A DNA stretch of 64,000 nt from Beroe forskalii (GCA_011033025.1 WFMF01000464.1:1-64000), one strand, 5' to 3'; numbered from the stretch's first letter, positions 1 to 10,900 are shown. The notes: a model not told the origin generated them from the letters alone. Numbers and translations: made by a program.

Positions 1-979
1 ACAAATTTACAATATTGCAGATTTACAAGGGTACTTTTTAAACTATCGGAAAACGACAACTTGCTGGTACAGCACTGGAATTCCAAACAAAAATTAAAAT
101 GCCCCATAAAATATGATGCATAATTTGCATAACTTAGAAGCCAAAAACCATCATGAATAGAATATTATTTAATTAATTTCCATTGTTCCAATAACAGTAG
201 TCACTTAATCAGGAGAATCAAATAATAAAAAATTCCAACAACAGAAAACAGCTGTTGTCATAATACTAAGAAAACTGCAAGTTTTTTACTTCGTATAAGA
301 TAGTAATTATCAACAATTATGCTGTTAACCTGTAATGTTATCCAATATCAAGTAAGCTAGTAAGTGTAAATTAATTGGTACTTTTATGATACCTAATACT
401 TGATAATATTATCATGCTGATATGTTTTAAAAGTCAACAATTAAGTTGAACTAGTTTATACCTACCAAGAATAAGTAAGTATTCAACACATTTAGCAAAA
501 CAAAAACACTGCATCATAACGCTGTAGCAATTAAGCTAGTCTCATAAGTAATGGTTAACGTAAGTAATGTCTCATAAGTGATGGTTAACATCGAGCTTCA
601 TAATATTTTCTTCGTCTTCCGACAATAGGTTACCTGGTAATTGAGTATGATGATTGATGGTCAACATAAAAACCACAGCGATTGGCATCCTTTGATCACT
701 GGACACTATAGTATCCTGTTTCCACCTCACAGGCCTTTGCAAACAGGTCATCAAAGTTCTCAAGTTGATGGAAGAAACCAGTTGTAAACTTATTTAGGAG
801 CCCTGTAAGTATACAAGTATAAGCTTGACAATGAAATTGATGGCAAAGAGGAGTATTGTACATAATATTTACATATCCAAAAACAGTCACAATGAAATTT
901 AAAACGATTCGAGAGGAAAATGAGTAAACTAAAATGAGCAATGACAAGTTACCTTTATTGAAGGCATCAGATCCTCTGA
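1..979. other. AT-rich flank, no gene seen
   Basis: AT-rich sequence downstream of the YPEL5-like gene, which reads leftwards. It probably includes that gene's 3' UTR. Short open frames between 570 and 980 show no recognisable protein signature, so I do not call them. Confidence 0.4.
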
Positions 980-1554
980 TCATATCTCATCAAATCCATT
1001 TGTCTCAGCTATGAGGGCTCGCTCCAATATCACTTTCCCCTCCTTATACCGCTGCTGTTCTTCTGTGGCATACTCGTACATCCACCCCACTCGACTCTGC
1101 AAGGCATCAATGAATATCATGCTCACCCATTTCGGGTATTGACTGCTCCATTGATGCCCATTTTGTATCAATTTGCCCATTTTTCATTCCCTTCCCTGCC
1201 TAACCACTTTCATCCCACGTATGCCCCAAGGAAGCCAACTTGCTAACTTATTACAAAAGCGGCACCCTTTTAATATCTATGATTCTTAAAAGATAGATAC
1301 CTAACCCAATCAAATGTACAAACCTTGCATTGCTTACAAGAAACGTCTCTGACAATATGCCTTCCAGTAAGCATGACTCTGTCTTGCTTCTCACTCATGA
1401 CCAGGTTAACTACCTTCTTGAAGAGGAAGGCTCTGCCAGTGGACCCAGTAAACCGGGTAGAAAGCAGGTTAGTTCGGTTAGTGAGAACTGTGCCGCACTT
1501 GGCACAGGTATACAGCCGAGTCCCTCCTGGGTGCTCAAGGAACATTTTACCCAT
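980..1554 (-). CDS. YPEL5: Yippee-like zinc-binding protein (YPEL5 type), two exons
   Basis: Yippee-like protein of about 115 residues, close to the roughly 121 of vertebrate YPEL5. In the family, YPEL5 is a small zinc-binding protein associated with the CTLH/GID ubiquitin ligase. Coding exon 1 is 1554-1324 and opens [15 protein letters not shown]. Exon 2 is 1096-980. The junction uses a GT donor after the lysine of the CKQCK stretch and an AG acceptor just before SRVGWMYEY. Two Cys-x2-Cys knuckles are present: CAKC near residue 18 and CKQC near residue 74, the expected zinc ligands. The [12 protein letters not shown] and [14 protein letters not shown] blocks are family hallmarks. The start is the only sensible ATG in frame. 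The C-terminus (ETNGFDEI) is slightly shorter than in vertebrates. Confidence 0.93.
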
Positions 1555-2785
1555 CGTCTAAACTGGATATAATTATCAAAATTAAGTGAGGTTCTGGGAA
1601 GACGAGAAACATATTAAGTTTTTTCTGCATCTAAAAAATGAGAAGATTATACTTAATAAGAACAATAATAATAATAATGAAATATTTCAGTACACTAAGT
1701 ACCTACAATTGAATTAAAATATTGATTAAATGACTCCATAATTAGCCTTAGTACGAAAAGGAAAGCTTTCGGATGAATAGAATGTTTGTTGAAAGCAACA
1801 GGGCATTAATACCTACTGAATTGCTACTGGCGAAATGCTAAGCTTCATCATCACCAGTTTGTCATGGAGAAGCTTATTTTCATTATAAAGTTATAAGGAT
1901 AACTGTTCTTACTTTAAACTTTCTTGCTTCATTCAATATTATCATAAACCCCATCCTTCCCAACAGTGATGAGAACATTCGAAATTCTATGAAATTTATT
2001 ACAATGAATTAAGCATAATAATTGGCTATTACATTAAACGAAATTAGATCTGAACAATAGTAACAAAAATTCTTATTACACCAGTAATCAATTATTCATT
2101 CACCAAATCATTAATCATATCATACTTATTTTACAAATAAAGTCAATGAACTTATTCACACCAACAGAACTCCTTCATTTCACTTATTGAATATAAGCAA
2201 AATAATCAGAAAAATCAATCAATTTATAGCATTTTCTTTTAGGAATCTATTACCTAGCCCTGACTCCAATAGTTCAGTATTACCTTTGATGTAAGCAGAT
2301 GTCACAGGTGTAATTTGTAATTAGGTTCTAATTTGGTATCTAAATTTCATTAATTCTATTGAGGTTAATATAAGTGACATCATACAAAATTACCATATTT
2401 TCGCAGATAAATTGAAATTGCCGATAAATTGAAATTGTACTATCTAAGGTTTATACTGGTTTCTGGCCAGTGCTGGGAAGTGATGTGTTTCGCCATGAAT
2501 AAATAAGCATACAATTGAAATTGGGCTTATCCTTATTTGGCTGAATCTACTGAATTATGTTAAGAACTAGACTGTGATTTGGTAAATATTTCACACTTTT
2601 TTGAAATGGGATAAATAATACATTATCCACTTATCGAAAAAGTTTGATTATATTATTAATGGCCTATAAAGGCAGATGTCAGCGCATTTATCAAATTTAG
2701 TCATTAAATATTCAACCTAACTCATCAATACATCAATATAACAATTTTTCAATTAAACAGTAAAATACCTATTATTGATAATAAC
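1555..2785. other. AT-rich intergenic stretch, no gene seen
   Basis: Sequence between the YPEL5-like start and the SCYL2-like stop. It should contain the YPEL5 5' UTR/promoter on its left and the SCYL2 3' UTR on its right, since both genes read leftwards. No coding signal or defined repeat was seen. Confidence 0.4.
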
Positions 2786-5269
2786 TCAACCAAAGATGTC
2801 ATTTAGATCAATAGAAGCAGGTGTTTTAAGTGAAGGACTTTGAGTATTAGCAGGACTTAAACATTCTGATTTCTTACTGACTACAAGCTGGTTAAGACTT
2901 GGTTGGGCAGGCTTTGGGCCAAATAGATTATCCAAGCTGTCAAAATTTTGTTGTGTTGGTAAAGGCGGTTTTGAATTCATTGGTATAGACACTGGCTGTT
3001 TATTTTGAGCATTAGGATTACATGGTGTGCTTAATTGTTGGAATTGGGAGTAATTATTAGGAACCATAGTGTTAGGGAAACCAATTGGACTATTAGAGAA
3101 TCTTACTTGAGATGACAAATTACCCATACTATTAGGTTTGCCAATAAATTGCTTATTTGTCCTTGACTCTGAGGCAACCTGAGACAAGTTCATTAGATTA
3201 TTACCAATTGATTGCTGCTCCGTTTTTGGTAAGTTAGGAGAAGGGGCAACCATCTGAAACATCTTAGAGTCAAATGTTGATGAAGCAACTGCATTGCACT
3301 GAGATTTTGGTTCTTTTTTCAATGAATCAGTAGATGAGTCGAGATGATTTCTTTGCACAGATGATGGCTGTTTAATAATGCTATCTCCAGTAGTTGTTTT
3401 ACCTTGATGTGATGGGGAATTACTGAACATTTGATCCATCTTCGTTACAAGTTCTCCAACTTGCTTGTTTTCAGCAACATCTTTTGAAAAGCGCAAACTT
3501 TGCTCTTGCTCTAATTTAGTTTGCTGTAATTGTTCAAGTTTTGCAAGTTGTTCATGTTCAACTTTGCTTATCATTTCCTTGATTATAGCCAAACATGTTT
3601 TAAACTGTTGTGCATTTAGAGAAGGAGCAACTAGCATAGGAAACATAATGGGAACACATCTATTTGCTAGTGTGTTTTTATCCAAAAGATTGAGTTTATG
3701 CTTCAACAGCTTCTGATATATTCCTAAAATACTCATAAGAACAGCAGGCTCTTTTGATGGAACTTGTTCTAACAGGGGCAATAAAATATCATCCACTAAT
3801 GTCTTATCCAGAAGATTACTGTCCAACACTTTAGCAATACAAATCAAACTACCAACTCTTATCTTAAGAAGCCTTGTCTCCAAACAACAGCTCTTGATTT
3901 TAGGCAAGAGTTGATGCCTCAATATTGAGTAATCCATTAAATCAACTATTTCAGGGAGAAGTTTTAAAACTGTTTCTTGTAATTCAACCATAGGATTTTC
4001 TAAACATTTGAAAAGCAATGGAATAATGTACAACTTTGTTTCTTCTAGTTTCGTTTTGCTGACAATGAGATTGAGATTCTGTATTATTATCATTGGTATA
4101 TGAGGTGGATCAGTTATTCTGAGAATTGGCTGTATTCCTGGGGAAATGAGCTGTTGGAAATCACAGACTTCTAGATCAGTCCCAATATAAAATATACTGG
4201 GTAAAATAAATGGAATCAGGTCAACTTCTTTACTACATTCGAATAGCTGGGTTAGTACCCTTCCTTTCTTAACAACTGGAGACAAACGTGGTAAAATCTC
4301 AGGCAATTCTTTGAAAAAAGCAATTTTTTGAGTGTGGTTTTTGAGCATTACATTGTCAAGAAATTGGAGACTTAGAGCACCAATATCACTGAGAAAATTG
4401 GCCTTATAGAATGCACCAATTTTTTGTCTTGCTTCCTGGTCAATTGATAAAAGTTGCTTAACATCATTTTTACCATCAGTAGGAACTTTGCCTAGAATGT
4501 CATCTGATTGTTTTGAAATTTCAGATGATTGTTGCAATGCTTTACTAGCTGATTCTCCATGCCTCAATGACCTGCCATGGTTGAAAAGTGCATATGTGAG
4601 ACAACCAAAACTGTACATATCAGCTGAAGTCCCACCAAACTTTGTGGTTAAAAGCTCAGGTGCAATGAACTTAATATTTGGTTGGCTAAAAATTGGATCA
4701 TCATCAAAATAAATGAATTCTTGTGGAGGTGGTTCAGAGCTATCCTCAGAGACACAGCTGAATTCCAAACCGAATATTTTCCACAATCCCTGAGTATTCA
4801 CAGCAATGGAGTTGGGGCAAAAATTTCTGTGGCATTTTTTCAATTCATTGTGAAGAAAGGAAATGCCATCCAACAGCTGTAGGATGCCATACTTTATTTC
4901 AACATCTGTAAGAGTTCCATGCTTGATGAGATTATCTAATGAGTTTAAACAAGGTTCAGTAGCAAATGCTAGGCACTCTCTGCTTTCTTCTAATGGGTGC
5001 TCAATTGTGAGAAACCGAGGATGCCGGATTTTGGTAAGGATTTTCACACCACATCGATATTTTTCTAGTACTTTCTCTCTGACTTGTTTTGACATTTTAT
5101 CAAATATCTTCTTTGAAAGTACAAAAACGGATACTTTCTCTTTAGTTGATCGTTTAATAGCATTTTGTATAATCCATGGTCCTGCTTGACAAACATCATT
5201 CATAATTTCATACTCCTTTATGAGTGGATTAGTGACCACTACATTGGCAATTTTGTTTAAAAGTTCCAT
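2786..5269 (-). CDS. SCYL2: SCY1-like pseudokinase 2, uninterrupted frame
   Basis: An 827-residue SCYL2 (CVAK104) homologue. The family works in clathrin-coated vesicle traffic between trans-Golgi and endosomes, as a catalytically weak kinase-like protein. Residues about 20-310 form the kinase-like domain, with blocks such as HPRFLTIEHPLEESRECLAF and SADMYSFGCLTYALFNHG. The catalytic HRD is replaced (CHRNFCPNSI) and the DFG position reads GLEF, so it looks like a pseudokinase. HEAT-like helices follow (about 330-590, including KEPAVLMSILGIYQKLL). A low-complexity N/Q/S/P tail with FDSLDNLFGPKPAQPSLNQL ends in DLNDIFG, matching the conserved SCYL2 end. Length is near the vertebrate protein (about 930). 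The whole 2.5-kb frame has no intron, unlike several neighbours. Confidence 0.93.
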   Translation of the reverse strand: MELLNKIANVVVTNPLIKEYEIMNDVCQAGPWIIQNAIKRSTKEKVSVFVLSKKIFDKMSKQVREKVLEKYRCGVKILTKIRHPRFLTIEHPLEESRECLAFATEPCLNSLDNLIKHGTLTDVEIKYGILQLLDGISFLHNELKKCHRNFCPNSIAVNTQGLWKIFGLEFSCVSEDSSEPPPQEFIYFDDDPIFSQPNIKFIAPELLTTKFGGTSADMYSFGCLTYALFNHGRSLRHGESASKALQQSSEISKQSDDILGKVPTDGKNDVKQLLSIDQEARQKIGAFYKANFLSDIGALSLQFLDNVMLKNHTQKIAFFKELPEILPRLSPVVKKGRVLTQLFECSKEVDLIPFILPSIFYIGTDLEVCDFQQLISPGIQPILRITDPPHIPMIIIQNLNLIVSKTKLEETKLYIIPLLFKCLENPMVELQETVLKLLPEIVDLMDYSILRHQLLPKIKSCCLETRLLKIRVGSLICIAKVLDSNLLDKTLVDDILLPLLEQVPSKEPAVLMSILGIYQKLLKHKLNLLDKNTLANRCVPIMFPMLVAPSLNAQQFKTCLAIIKEMISKVEHEQLAKLEQLQQTKLEQEQSLRFSKDVAENKQVGELVTKMDQMFSNSPSHQGKTTTGDSIIKQPSSVQRNHLDSSTDSLKKEPKSQCNAVASSTFDSKMFQMVAPSPNLPKTEQQSIGNNLMNLSQVASESRTNKQFIGKPNSMGNLSSQVRFSNSPIGFPNTMVPNNYSQFQQLSTPCNPNAQNKQPVSIPMNSKPPLPTQQNFDSLDNLFGPKPAQPSLNQLVVSKKSECLSPANTQSPSLKTPASIDLNDIFG

Positions 5270-6091
5270 CCTGCAAAATATTCATATTTAGATTTTTAAA
5301 GTAGATTCCATTTTCTCATTACAGATTGATGAATAAATCACATTAAATCACATTAAATTTACAACCCATGTGATTATGAATTGTAATAACCTATTATAAA
5401 TTGTTATTCAATAAAATTCAATTATATTTTATAATGTTCTGTAGCACTCAAATTAAAATAGATTTTCTACTGAACTGTCTAAATGTCTATATCATATAAG
5501 CAACTTGGTTGTGCTGAATAGACACTGAATTATGCAGATAACCCATAAGTGTGCAAGAAACTCAATAAAGGGGGACTTGATGAAGCCATGCAAACTTAGT
5601 TATTAAAAATTGTGCATGCTACTCGACACAACAGTAAATAACAGTTGAGAAGTGTGCACAATAGTTAGTGTCTAAATTTGCATGACTTTATTAAGCCCCC
5701 CTTTATCAAGCAATTAGCTCAAATATGCATAATATTATGTGAAACTTAATGCATTGAATTGATTTATTTAATTAATCATATATTATGGATTTATAGATTA
5801 TTAAAAGATACTTATGATAAATTTCTTCCAAATTTAATTGATCTACATGAAAACAACACTTATGATAAATTTCTTTCTAAAGATTTAAAGAACATTATCT
5901 CTATACTCTATAGTGTCAGTATCTGAAATCATATATGTGCTTATTGATCCCCAAAATTAGCAAATGCCCTCATGTTATCTATTAATAATAATTTACAGAG
6001 AAATCAACCAACCTGGAATATGAAAATCTTGAGCAAATTCAGTTTGATATGGTGATTCTTGGGGTATTAAAAAGGAATAGATTGTTGATGA
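5270..6091. other. Intergenic stretch with a small fold-back element
   Basis: Between the SCYL2 start and the end of the next minus-strand gene. Apart from the inverted-repeat element at 5566-5705 I see only AT-rich sequence. The SCYL2 promoter should lie in the part nearest 5270. Confidence 0.4.
5566..5705. mobile_element. Fold-back / MITE-like element
   Basis: A roughly 140-bp sequence whose two halves are imperfect inverted copies of each other (TAAAGGGGGACTTGATGAAG on the left; the reverse complement of the right end reads TAAAGGGGGGCTTAATAAAG). Similarity continues inwards through CATGCAAA and a shared TTGTGCA. The tetranucleotide TCAA abuts both ends (5562-5565 and 5706-5709), which could be a target-site duplication. 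No coding capacity. Confidence 0.6.
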
Positions 6092-6751
6092 CTAATTGAT
6101 ACCAATTCTAAACATATTGCGAAGTCTCCATTTACTTTCATCAAGGTGATATCTTCGTGGAATTGCACATTTGGGATATCTATTAATATCTTTCAGTATT
6201 TCCTCCCTCCTTTTTAGCCTTGAGCCACTAGATTTCATGGATGATTTCATGGATGATTTCATGGGTGATTTCATGGATGATTTCATGGATGATTTCATGG
6301 ATGATTTCATGGATGATTTCATTTCTATGATAGATAAGCCATCATAGGTACTGATTTGAACATTGCCTTTCTTAGCATCATTGAATATATCATTCATGGG
6401 TCTTGCCGAAAGAAATTTTTCAACAAATCCACTTAAGTCTATAGGTTGAGCATCTTCAGGAACTGTTAGACTGATATTATAAGATAATTCATGGTTAGAA
6501 GATGATTTCTGGTTAGACGATGGTCCCTGGTTAGACAATGGTTCAGGTGAACTACTGAAACCTAGTTTGACTTTATTATCAAATGAAACAAGCTCCTCCT
6601 TCAAATCATTAGCAAATTTAAGCTTTTGTTCTTCTGTGGTTTGGAAAGGTAAAACAATATCATAACTTTTCCTGTGATTTTTGGCCGCTGTGACATACAT
6701 TGATTTTAATGTGCCTCTGATGGTGAACACACTATGAAGTCTCCACATCAT
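6092..6751 (-). CDS. Unrecognised protein, probable mitochondrial presequence, MKSS repeat
   Basis: A 219-residue frame I do not recognise. The N-terminus (MMWRLHSVFTIRGTLKSMY) has basic and hydrophobic residues with no acidic ones, typical of a mitochondrial targeting peptide (inference). The middle has short degenerate repeats around SSNQ. Residues about 145-172 are seven or eight copies of the tetrapeptide MKSS (one MKSP), encoded by a 12-bp tandem DNA repeat at about 6234-6322. The end is basic with a plausible folded segment (YPKCAIPRRYHLDESKWRL), so the repeat sits inside a coding frame. It could be a fast-evolving mitochondrial ribosome or assembly factor, but no motif proves it. Confidence 0.6.
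   Translation of the reverse strand: MMWRLHSVFTIRGTLKSMYVTAAKNHRKSYDIVLPFQTTEEQKLKFANDLKEELVSFDNKVKLGFSSSPEPLSNQGPSSNQKSSSNHELSYNISLTVPEDAQPIDLSGFVEKFLSARPMNDIFNDAKKGNVQISTYDGLSIIEMKSSMKSSMKSSMKSSMKSPMKSSMKSSMKSSGSRLKRREEILKDINRYPKCAIPRRYHLDESKWRLRNMFRIGIN
6234..6322. repeat. 12-bp tandem repeat inside a coding frame
   Basis: About seven copies of a 12-bp unit (ATTTCATGGATG on the plus strand), with one unit carrying a G for A change that gives Pro instead of Ser. The period is a multiple of three, so copy-number change keeps the minus-strand frame open. Confidence 0.85.
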
Positions 6752-7589
6752 ACCATAACCTCAAGGTATTAAAAGGTTTACATTGTTAATAAAGTTTTCT
6801 ATTCAAAATAGATTAGACCAATCATTTCTACAGAGGAATTTTTATAAAAGTAAGAAAATATTTTATGAATACTTATACTAACACTGCTAATACCTCCTGC
6901 TGCAACACAACCATCTCAATGGCTTGACTGAGGCAAGTAGTCTTCTGTGACTCATCGATCAGTACTCTCCTCCCCCATCCCTCAGACAAGACTGTACATG
7001 TACCATATGTTAATTTTTCCAGCTTAAATTTTGTTCATTCATGGTCCCACCCACTGACCTGGAGATGTGATTAAGCTGACATGGTGAGAGCATTTTTAGC
7101 TGCAGTGAAGTGTATCACCCAACAAGGCATCTCATGCATATTGACTAAGTATAATAGACTCCCTGGGCCTAGGCCTAAACTAAAAATAATGATTTCAGAA
7201 GCTAAGATCCCGGATCCTACCCAAAAGCCTAGGAACCACTACTTTTTAATCTGTCCCAGTCAAATGGTCCTCTCCCATAATCACAAAATTGCCCCTGATT
7301 TTCTCAACCCTGCCTCAACTTAGCAAACCACCCAGTACATCTGCATGGTTGAGTCCTTTCAGTAGAACACCCTTCTATTTGTACTCCTTTTTCTATCAAT
7401 GCAAGATGTTTTTCAAAAAGGGTGCCATTTGGAAGAATCATTGAAAATTTATATTGGTATAGGTTTACCTTTAATTCAAACACCCCAAAAGCTGAGGTAA
7501 GTATTGGACTGAAGATGCCTGCACACCACTCATCTAAGTGTGACTCATTTGGATTTGGCTGTTCTTACATAGTATTTCTCAAGTATGAT
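6752..7589. other. Repeat-like intergenic DNA
   Basis: No gene seen. The stretch at about 7483-7550 reappears in inverted orientation at about 26000-26070 and, more diverged, at about 30160-30225. This marks it as part of a dispersed repeat family. Confidence 0.45.
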
Positions 7590-7732
7590 GCATATGTGTG
7601 CAGACCGCTCGATTGACAGAGGATTTCTTCTGCACGCTTCAACTTTCTATACAAATTCCGTCAAAAGCACACAATTTTTGCATCCGTGTCTCTATCGAGT
7701 CCTTTTTCAATTGAGCGGTCTGCACACATATG
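7590..7732. mobile_element. MITE-like element with about 25-bp terminal inverted repeats
   Basis: Left end CATATGTGTGCAGACCGCTC and right end, reverse complemented, CATATGTGTGCAGACCGCTC, extending into GATTG/AATTG. The octamer AAGTATGA occurs just outside both ends (7581-7588 and about 7738-7745), compatible with an 8-bp target duplication of the hAT type. The interior of about 95 bp has no coding capacity. Confidence 0.65.
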
Positions 7733-7759
7733 GGTGAAAGTATGAAATTAACTAACTGA

Positions 7760-7883
7760 GGCAATGGGGGCCTCAAATATGATTGTAGCACTGATTATGT
7801 TCTGAAAGTACTTTGCTATTTTACAATCACCTTGTGTGTCTCATTAAAGTGTTGTGAAACCTGGCAATTGACAGTGACAAAGT
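7760..7883 (+). mobile_element. Solo 3' end of the Penelope-like element
   Basis: About 124 bp nearly identical to the terminal part of the two Penelope copies in this window (12451 onwards on the minus strand and up to 54086 on the plus strand). It ends at the same bases (CAATTGACAGTGACAAAGT), after which all three copies diverge. This defines the 3' boundary of the element and is the extreme form of 5' truncation. Confidence 0.85.
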
Positions 7884-8109
7884 GTTAACCAGAGCATTAA
7901 TTATTAACTTAAAAATATGCTACTGAAACCTGGGAAACATGAATTTCGAATGCTTCAAACCCGTTTGATCGACAGGGAACGGTGAAACCACCTAATAACT
8001 TAGATTTAATTACATTAAAGTAACTAGTCGGTTCCCGTCCTACGGACGGCGAATGATGGCAGCTGCATGAGCTAACAGCCATATGTCCCTTACAGTGATT
8101 TGACCGTGC

Positions 8110-8720
8110 GAGTTTGGAGGGGAAATTCGAAACTTTAATTTCTGTGAAAAAAAAAGCTTCCCACGCCCCCAACGGCCGTAACCCAATATTGCCGACAATA
8201 TTCTTAAAACCTTTACTCATCATAAGCAACTCCATAGCGAAGGAATTTTGAAAAAATTCGAAACTTTGATTTTTGCGAAAAAAGGGCGTGGCCTCCCACA
8301 CCCCTCAGGGTGACCCAATAATTCGGACAAAATTCTCAAAATTTTCATTCATCATGAGCAACTCGATGGCGAAGGAATTTTGAAAAAATTCGAAAGTTTA
8401 ATTTTTGCGAAAAAAAGGGCGTGGCCTACCACGCCCCTCAGGGTGACCCAATAATTCGGACAAAATTCTCAAAATTTTCATTCATCATGAGCAACTCGAT
8501 GGCGAAGGAATTTTGAAAAAATTCGAAAGTTCAATTTTTGCGGAAAAAAAGGGCGTGGTCTCCCACGCCTCTCAGGGTGACCCAATAATTCGGACAAAAT
8601 TCTCAAAATTTTTATTCATCATAAGCAACTCGGTGAAGAGGGAATTTTGAAAAAATTCGGAACTTTGAATTTTGCGAAAAAAAGGGCGTGGCCCACCGTG
8701 ACCCTCAGGGTGACCACAAA
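8110..8720. repeat. Tandem repeat, about 132-134 bp period, four to five copies
   Basis: The marker GAATTTTGAAAAAATTCG recurs at about 8243, 8375, 8508 and 8641, each time followed by TTTGCGAAAAA, an AGGGCGTGG box, and GGGTGACCCAATAATTCGGAC. A more diverged copy precedes it from about 8110. Inner copies are over 95% alike, outer ones less so. No coding signal. Confidence 0.9.
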
Positions 8721-10900
8721 AATTTTTCTATATTTTTCTGATTCATTGTAACTATCTTGCAACACGATTAAGATATAATTTTGATGCTAACGTGAAAACG
8801 AATCGCCAGCCATAAATAAATAAATATATATATTAACAACACGCATTATATATAGTAAGATTAGTCAGCTGAGGCTGATTACAAATAGTAGCATTTTGCA
8901 CACAAAGAACTACCATGAAATAACGGAAAACACACTTTTTGGAGTAAAAGTGCCATAGGCCATAACTCAAAAGGTATGTGAGCTTCCTAATCTGCGCCCA
9001 CATAAGCTGCACCCACGCGGGTTGAAGAAGCACGAGGTGCTTTTCAAGCCTGCATATGTGTGCACTGCGCTTGCACTGTGTGTATGCGCGCAGCACTTCT
9101 GAGGAAGCACTCCGTGCAAAGCAAACAGAGCATGTGTTTAGCAAGCGCCGCACGCCGCCACGCAAGTCACACCAGGATATACTTCCCCTAACCAGGGGTG
9201 TCGCGAAACCAGGGTGCTGGTTAGGGTGCAATGTTGTACGATGTATGACCCGCTGATGCCAGCAGCGAAGCAGCTCTAGCTGGCGTCTTAGTCTTAGTAA
9301 AATGACCAAGGTTGGTTCAATCAACCAGGCCGGTGGCAGCCATGCAGAGCATGGAGACTTCCCTATACACTAGGCCAAGGGTGTGAACTCCTAGGTGGTT
9401 TTTAGGCCACCCGACTGCCAGGTTATATCCCGGGCTGAGAGCAGAACCTAGTCCTGGACCACACAGGTCTGGGATTCCACCAACGCCCCTGGGTTCAAAT
9501 GGACTGCAAAGTAAGTCAAAGCTTGCCTGCAGGTTAGGTCAGCTTTCAGCCAAAGATGGCTATGTACCATCTCCCTTCGTCTAGTGGATCACAGGGTGGC
9601 CTGACCCAGCCAGACTGTGTAAATCATATTCCCATCGATTGGGATTTAACTGGGCTCAATGGGCAAAGCCCAGTTCCAGGATACTGCCTGGAACAGAAGG
9701 AAAGTACTGTTGTTATTGTTTTAAATGTTGTTATTGTTGCTGTTGTTTTTGTTATATTTGTTGTTGTTGCTGTTGCTGTTGTTTAGGGCAGAGCATGGGT
9801 CCTTTAACTATCCTTTGATGTTTCCTTTGATCAGCTTTTGCCTGATCGGCTCGGCTAAGCAAAGGTCTATAAAATGGTTAAATTATATTCTTGTGTTTGA
9901 GGGACAAGAGCTACATTACAAGTTACACACATAAAAATACTCGCAGCAATATATCATGAATTATAAAACCGTTATCAGTGAAATACCAACTATAAAAGGC
10001 TGCGTGTGATACACAAATTACATGCAAGTGATTCAGAATTAAAATAGACACATAAAATCTTTTAGGAATAAGACCGTGGTGTATTGTATTGTATTTTGTA
10101 TTGTAGGTTCCCCAAACTCGGAAGTAAGGGGGACAGTACCCTTAAGGGCACTGCCAGCACTGGGGCCACGGGACACCACTTATAGCGACGGCAAGTTGCC
10201 ACTGGTACCCACTGGGTGCTCTGGCTTTATTGGGAACAGCATTTCAGTGACATTGGCTTGGTGAACTTCACTGAGCAATGGGGGTCCGGGTGTTAGGCCA
10301 GACAAGCCGCCTTTACTGCTGCACACTACAGTTTGAGTCAACTATATTTCTGTCCAAAGCAAAGAAAAATAGATTTACTCTCCCTGTCCACATTGCCATG
10401 GGTCGGTCAAAAAGTCATAAAGGTAAGTGTAGTTTTGAAGGCGTGAGCTGGGTTGCCTTCGGTAGATAATTTAAGAAGTGGTACGGATTTCATTTTAAGT
10501 GGTAGATTATCTAAATGTCAGGACCCTCCTGCTCTCCTTCCATTATTGTCTTGAATCAATTGGGGTATCGTCGTCTTTTGTTATTATTACCTTGTAAAGG
10601 TGTGCTTCTACGTTTATTTGTTTTGTGAGATAATTCTAATATCCATTTACATAAACACATGTATGAATTATATATTTAATTCAAATAAATTCTATGTTTT
10701 TTGAGTGGTGAAATTTAAAATTTTGGCAGAGCTTCCGCAGGGCAAAGAAGCCCTACTTCAAACTGCTGGACAAAATTCCCCAATATCACTTGATTTTAGT
10801 GTGACAGATTGGGACCTCACTGGTAGATCTGGAGGATTTTTTAGTTCTCATCCGGCTAAAAGCACAAAGAACTATTGACTTTAAGAGGAAAGACTAATGG
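8721..10900. other. Mosaic of dispersed repeats, no intact gene
   Basis: Contains a GC-rich block at about 9000-9260 that shares palindromic CCCTAACCAGGGGTGTCGCG modules with 19686-19762. The segment around 9232-9290 (TACGATGTATGACCCGCTGA) recurs at 11449-11560. A GTT-rich simple repeat lies at 9709-9784, and a TATTG-rich start at about 10080 leads into another anonymous repeat block. Open frames here are short and carry no family signature. Confidence 0.5.
9709..9784. repeat. GTT-rich simple repeat
   Basis: Low-complexity run of TTGTTATTGTTGCTGTTG type. It follows an anonymous repeat block (9300-9700) and may be the tail of a retroposon. Confidence 0.75.

Noticed and set aside
8833..9324. 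A 163-residue open frame on the minus strand
   Set aside because: It lies across repeat modules shared with other places and has no protein signature.
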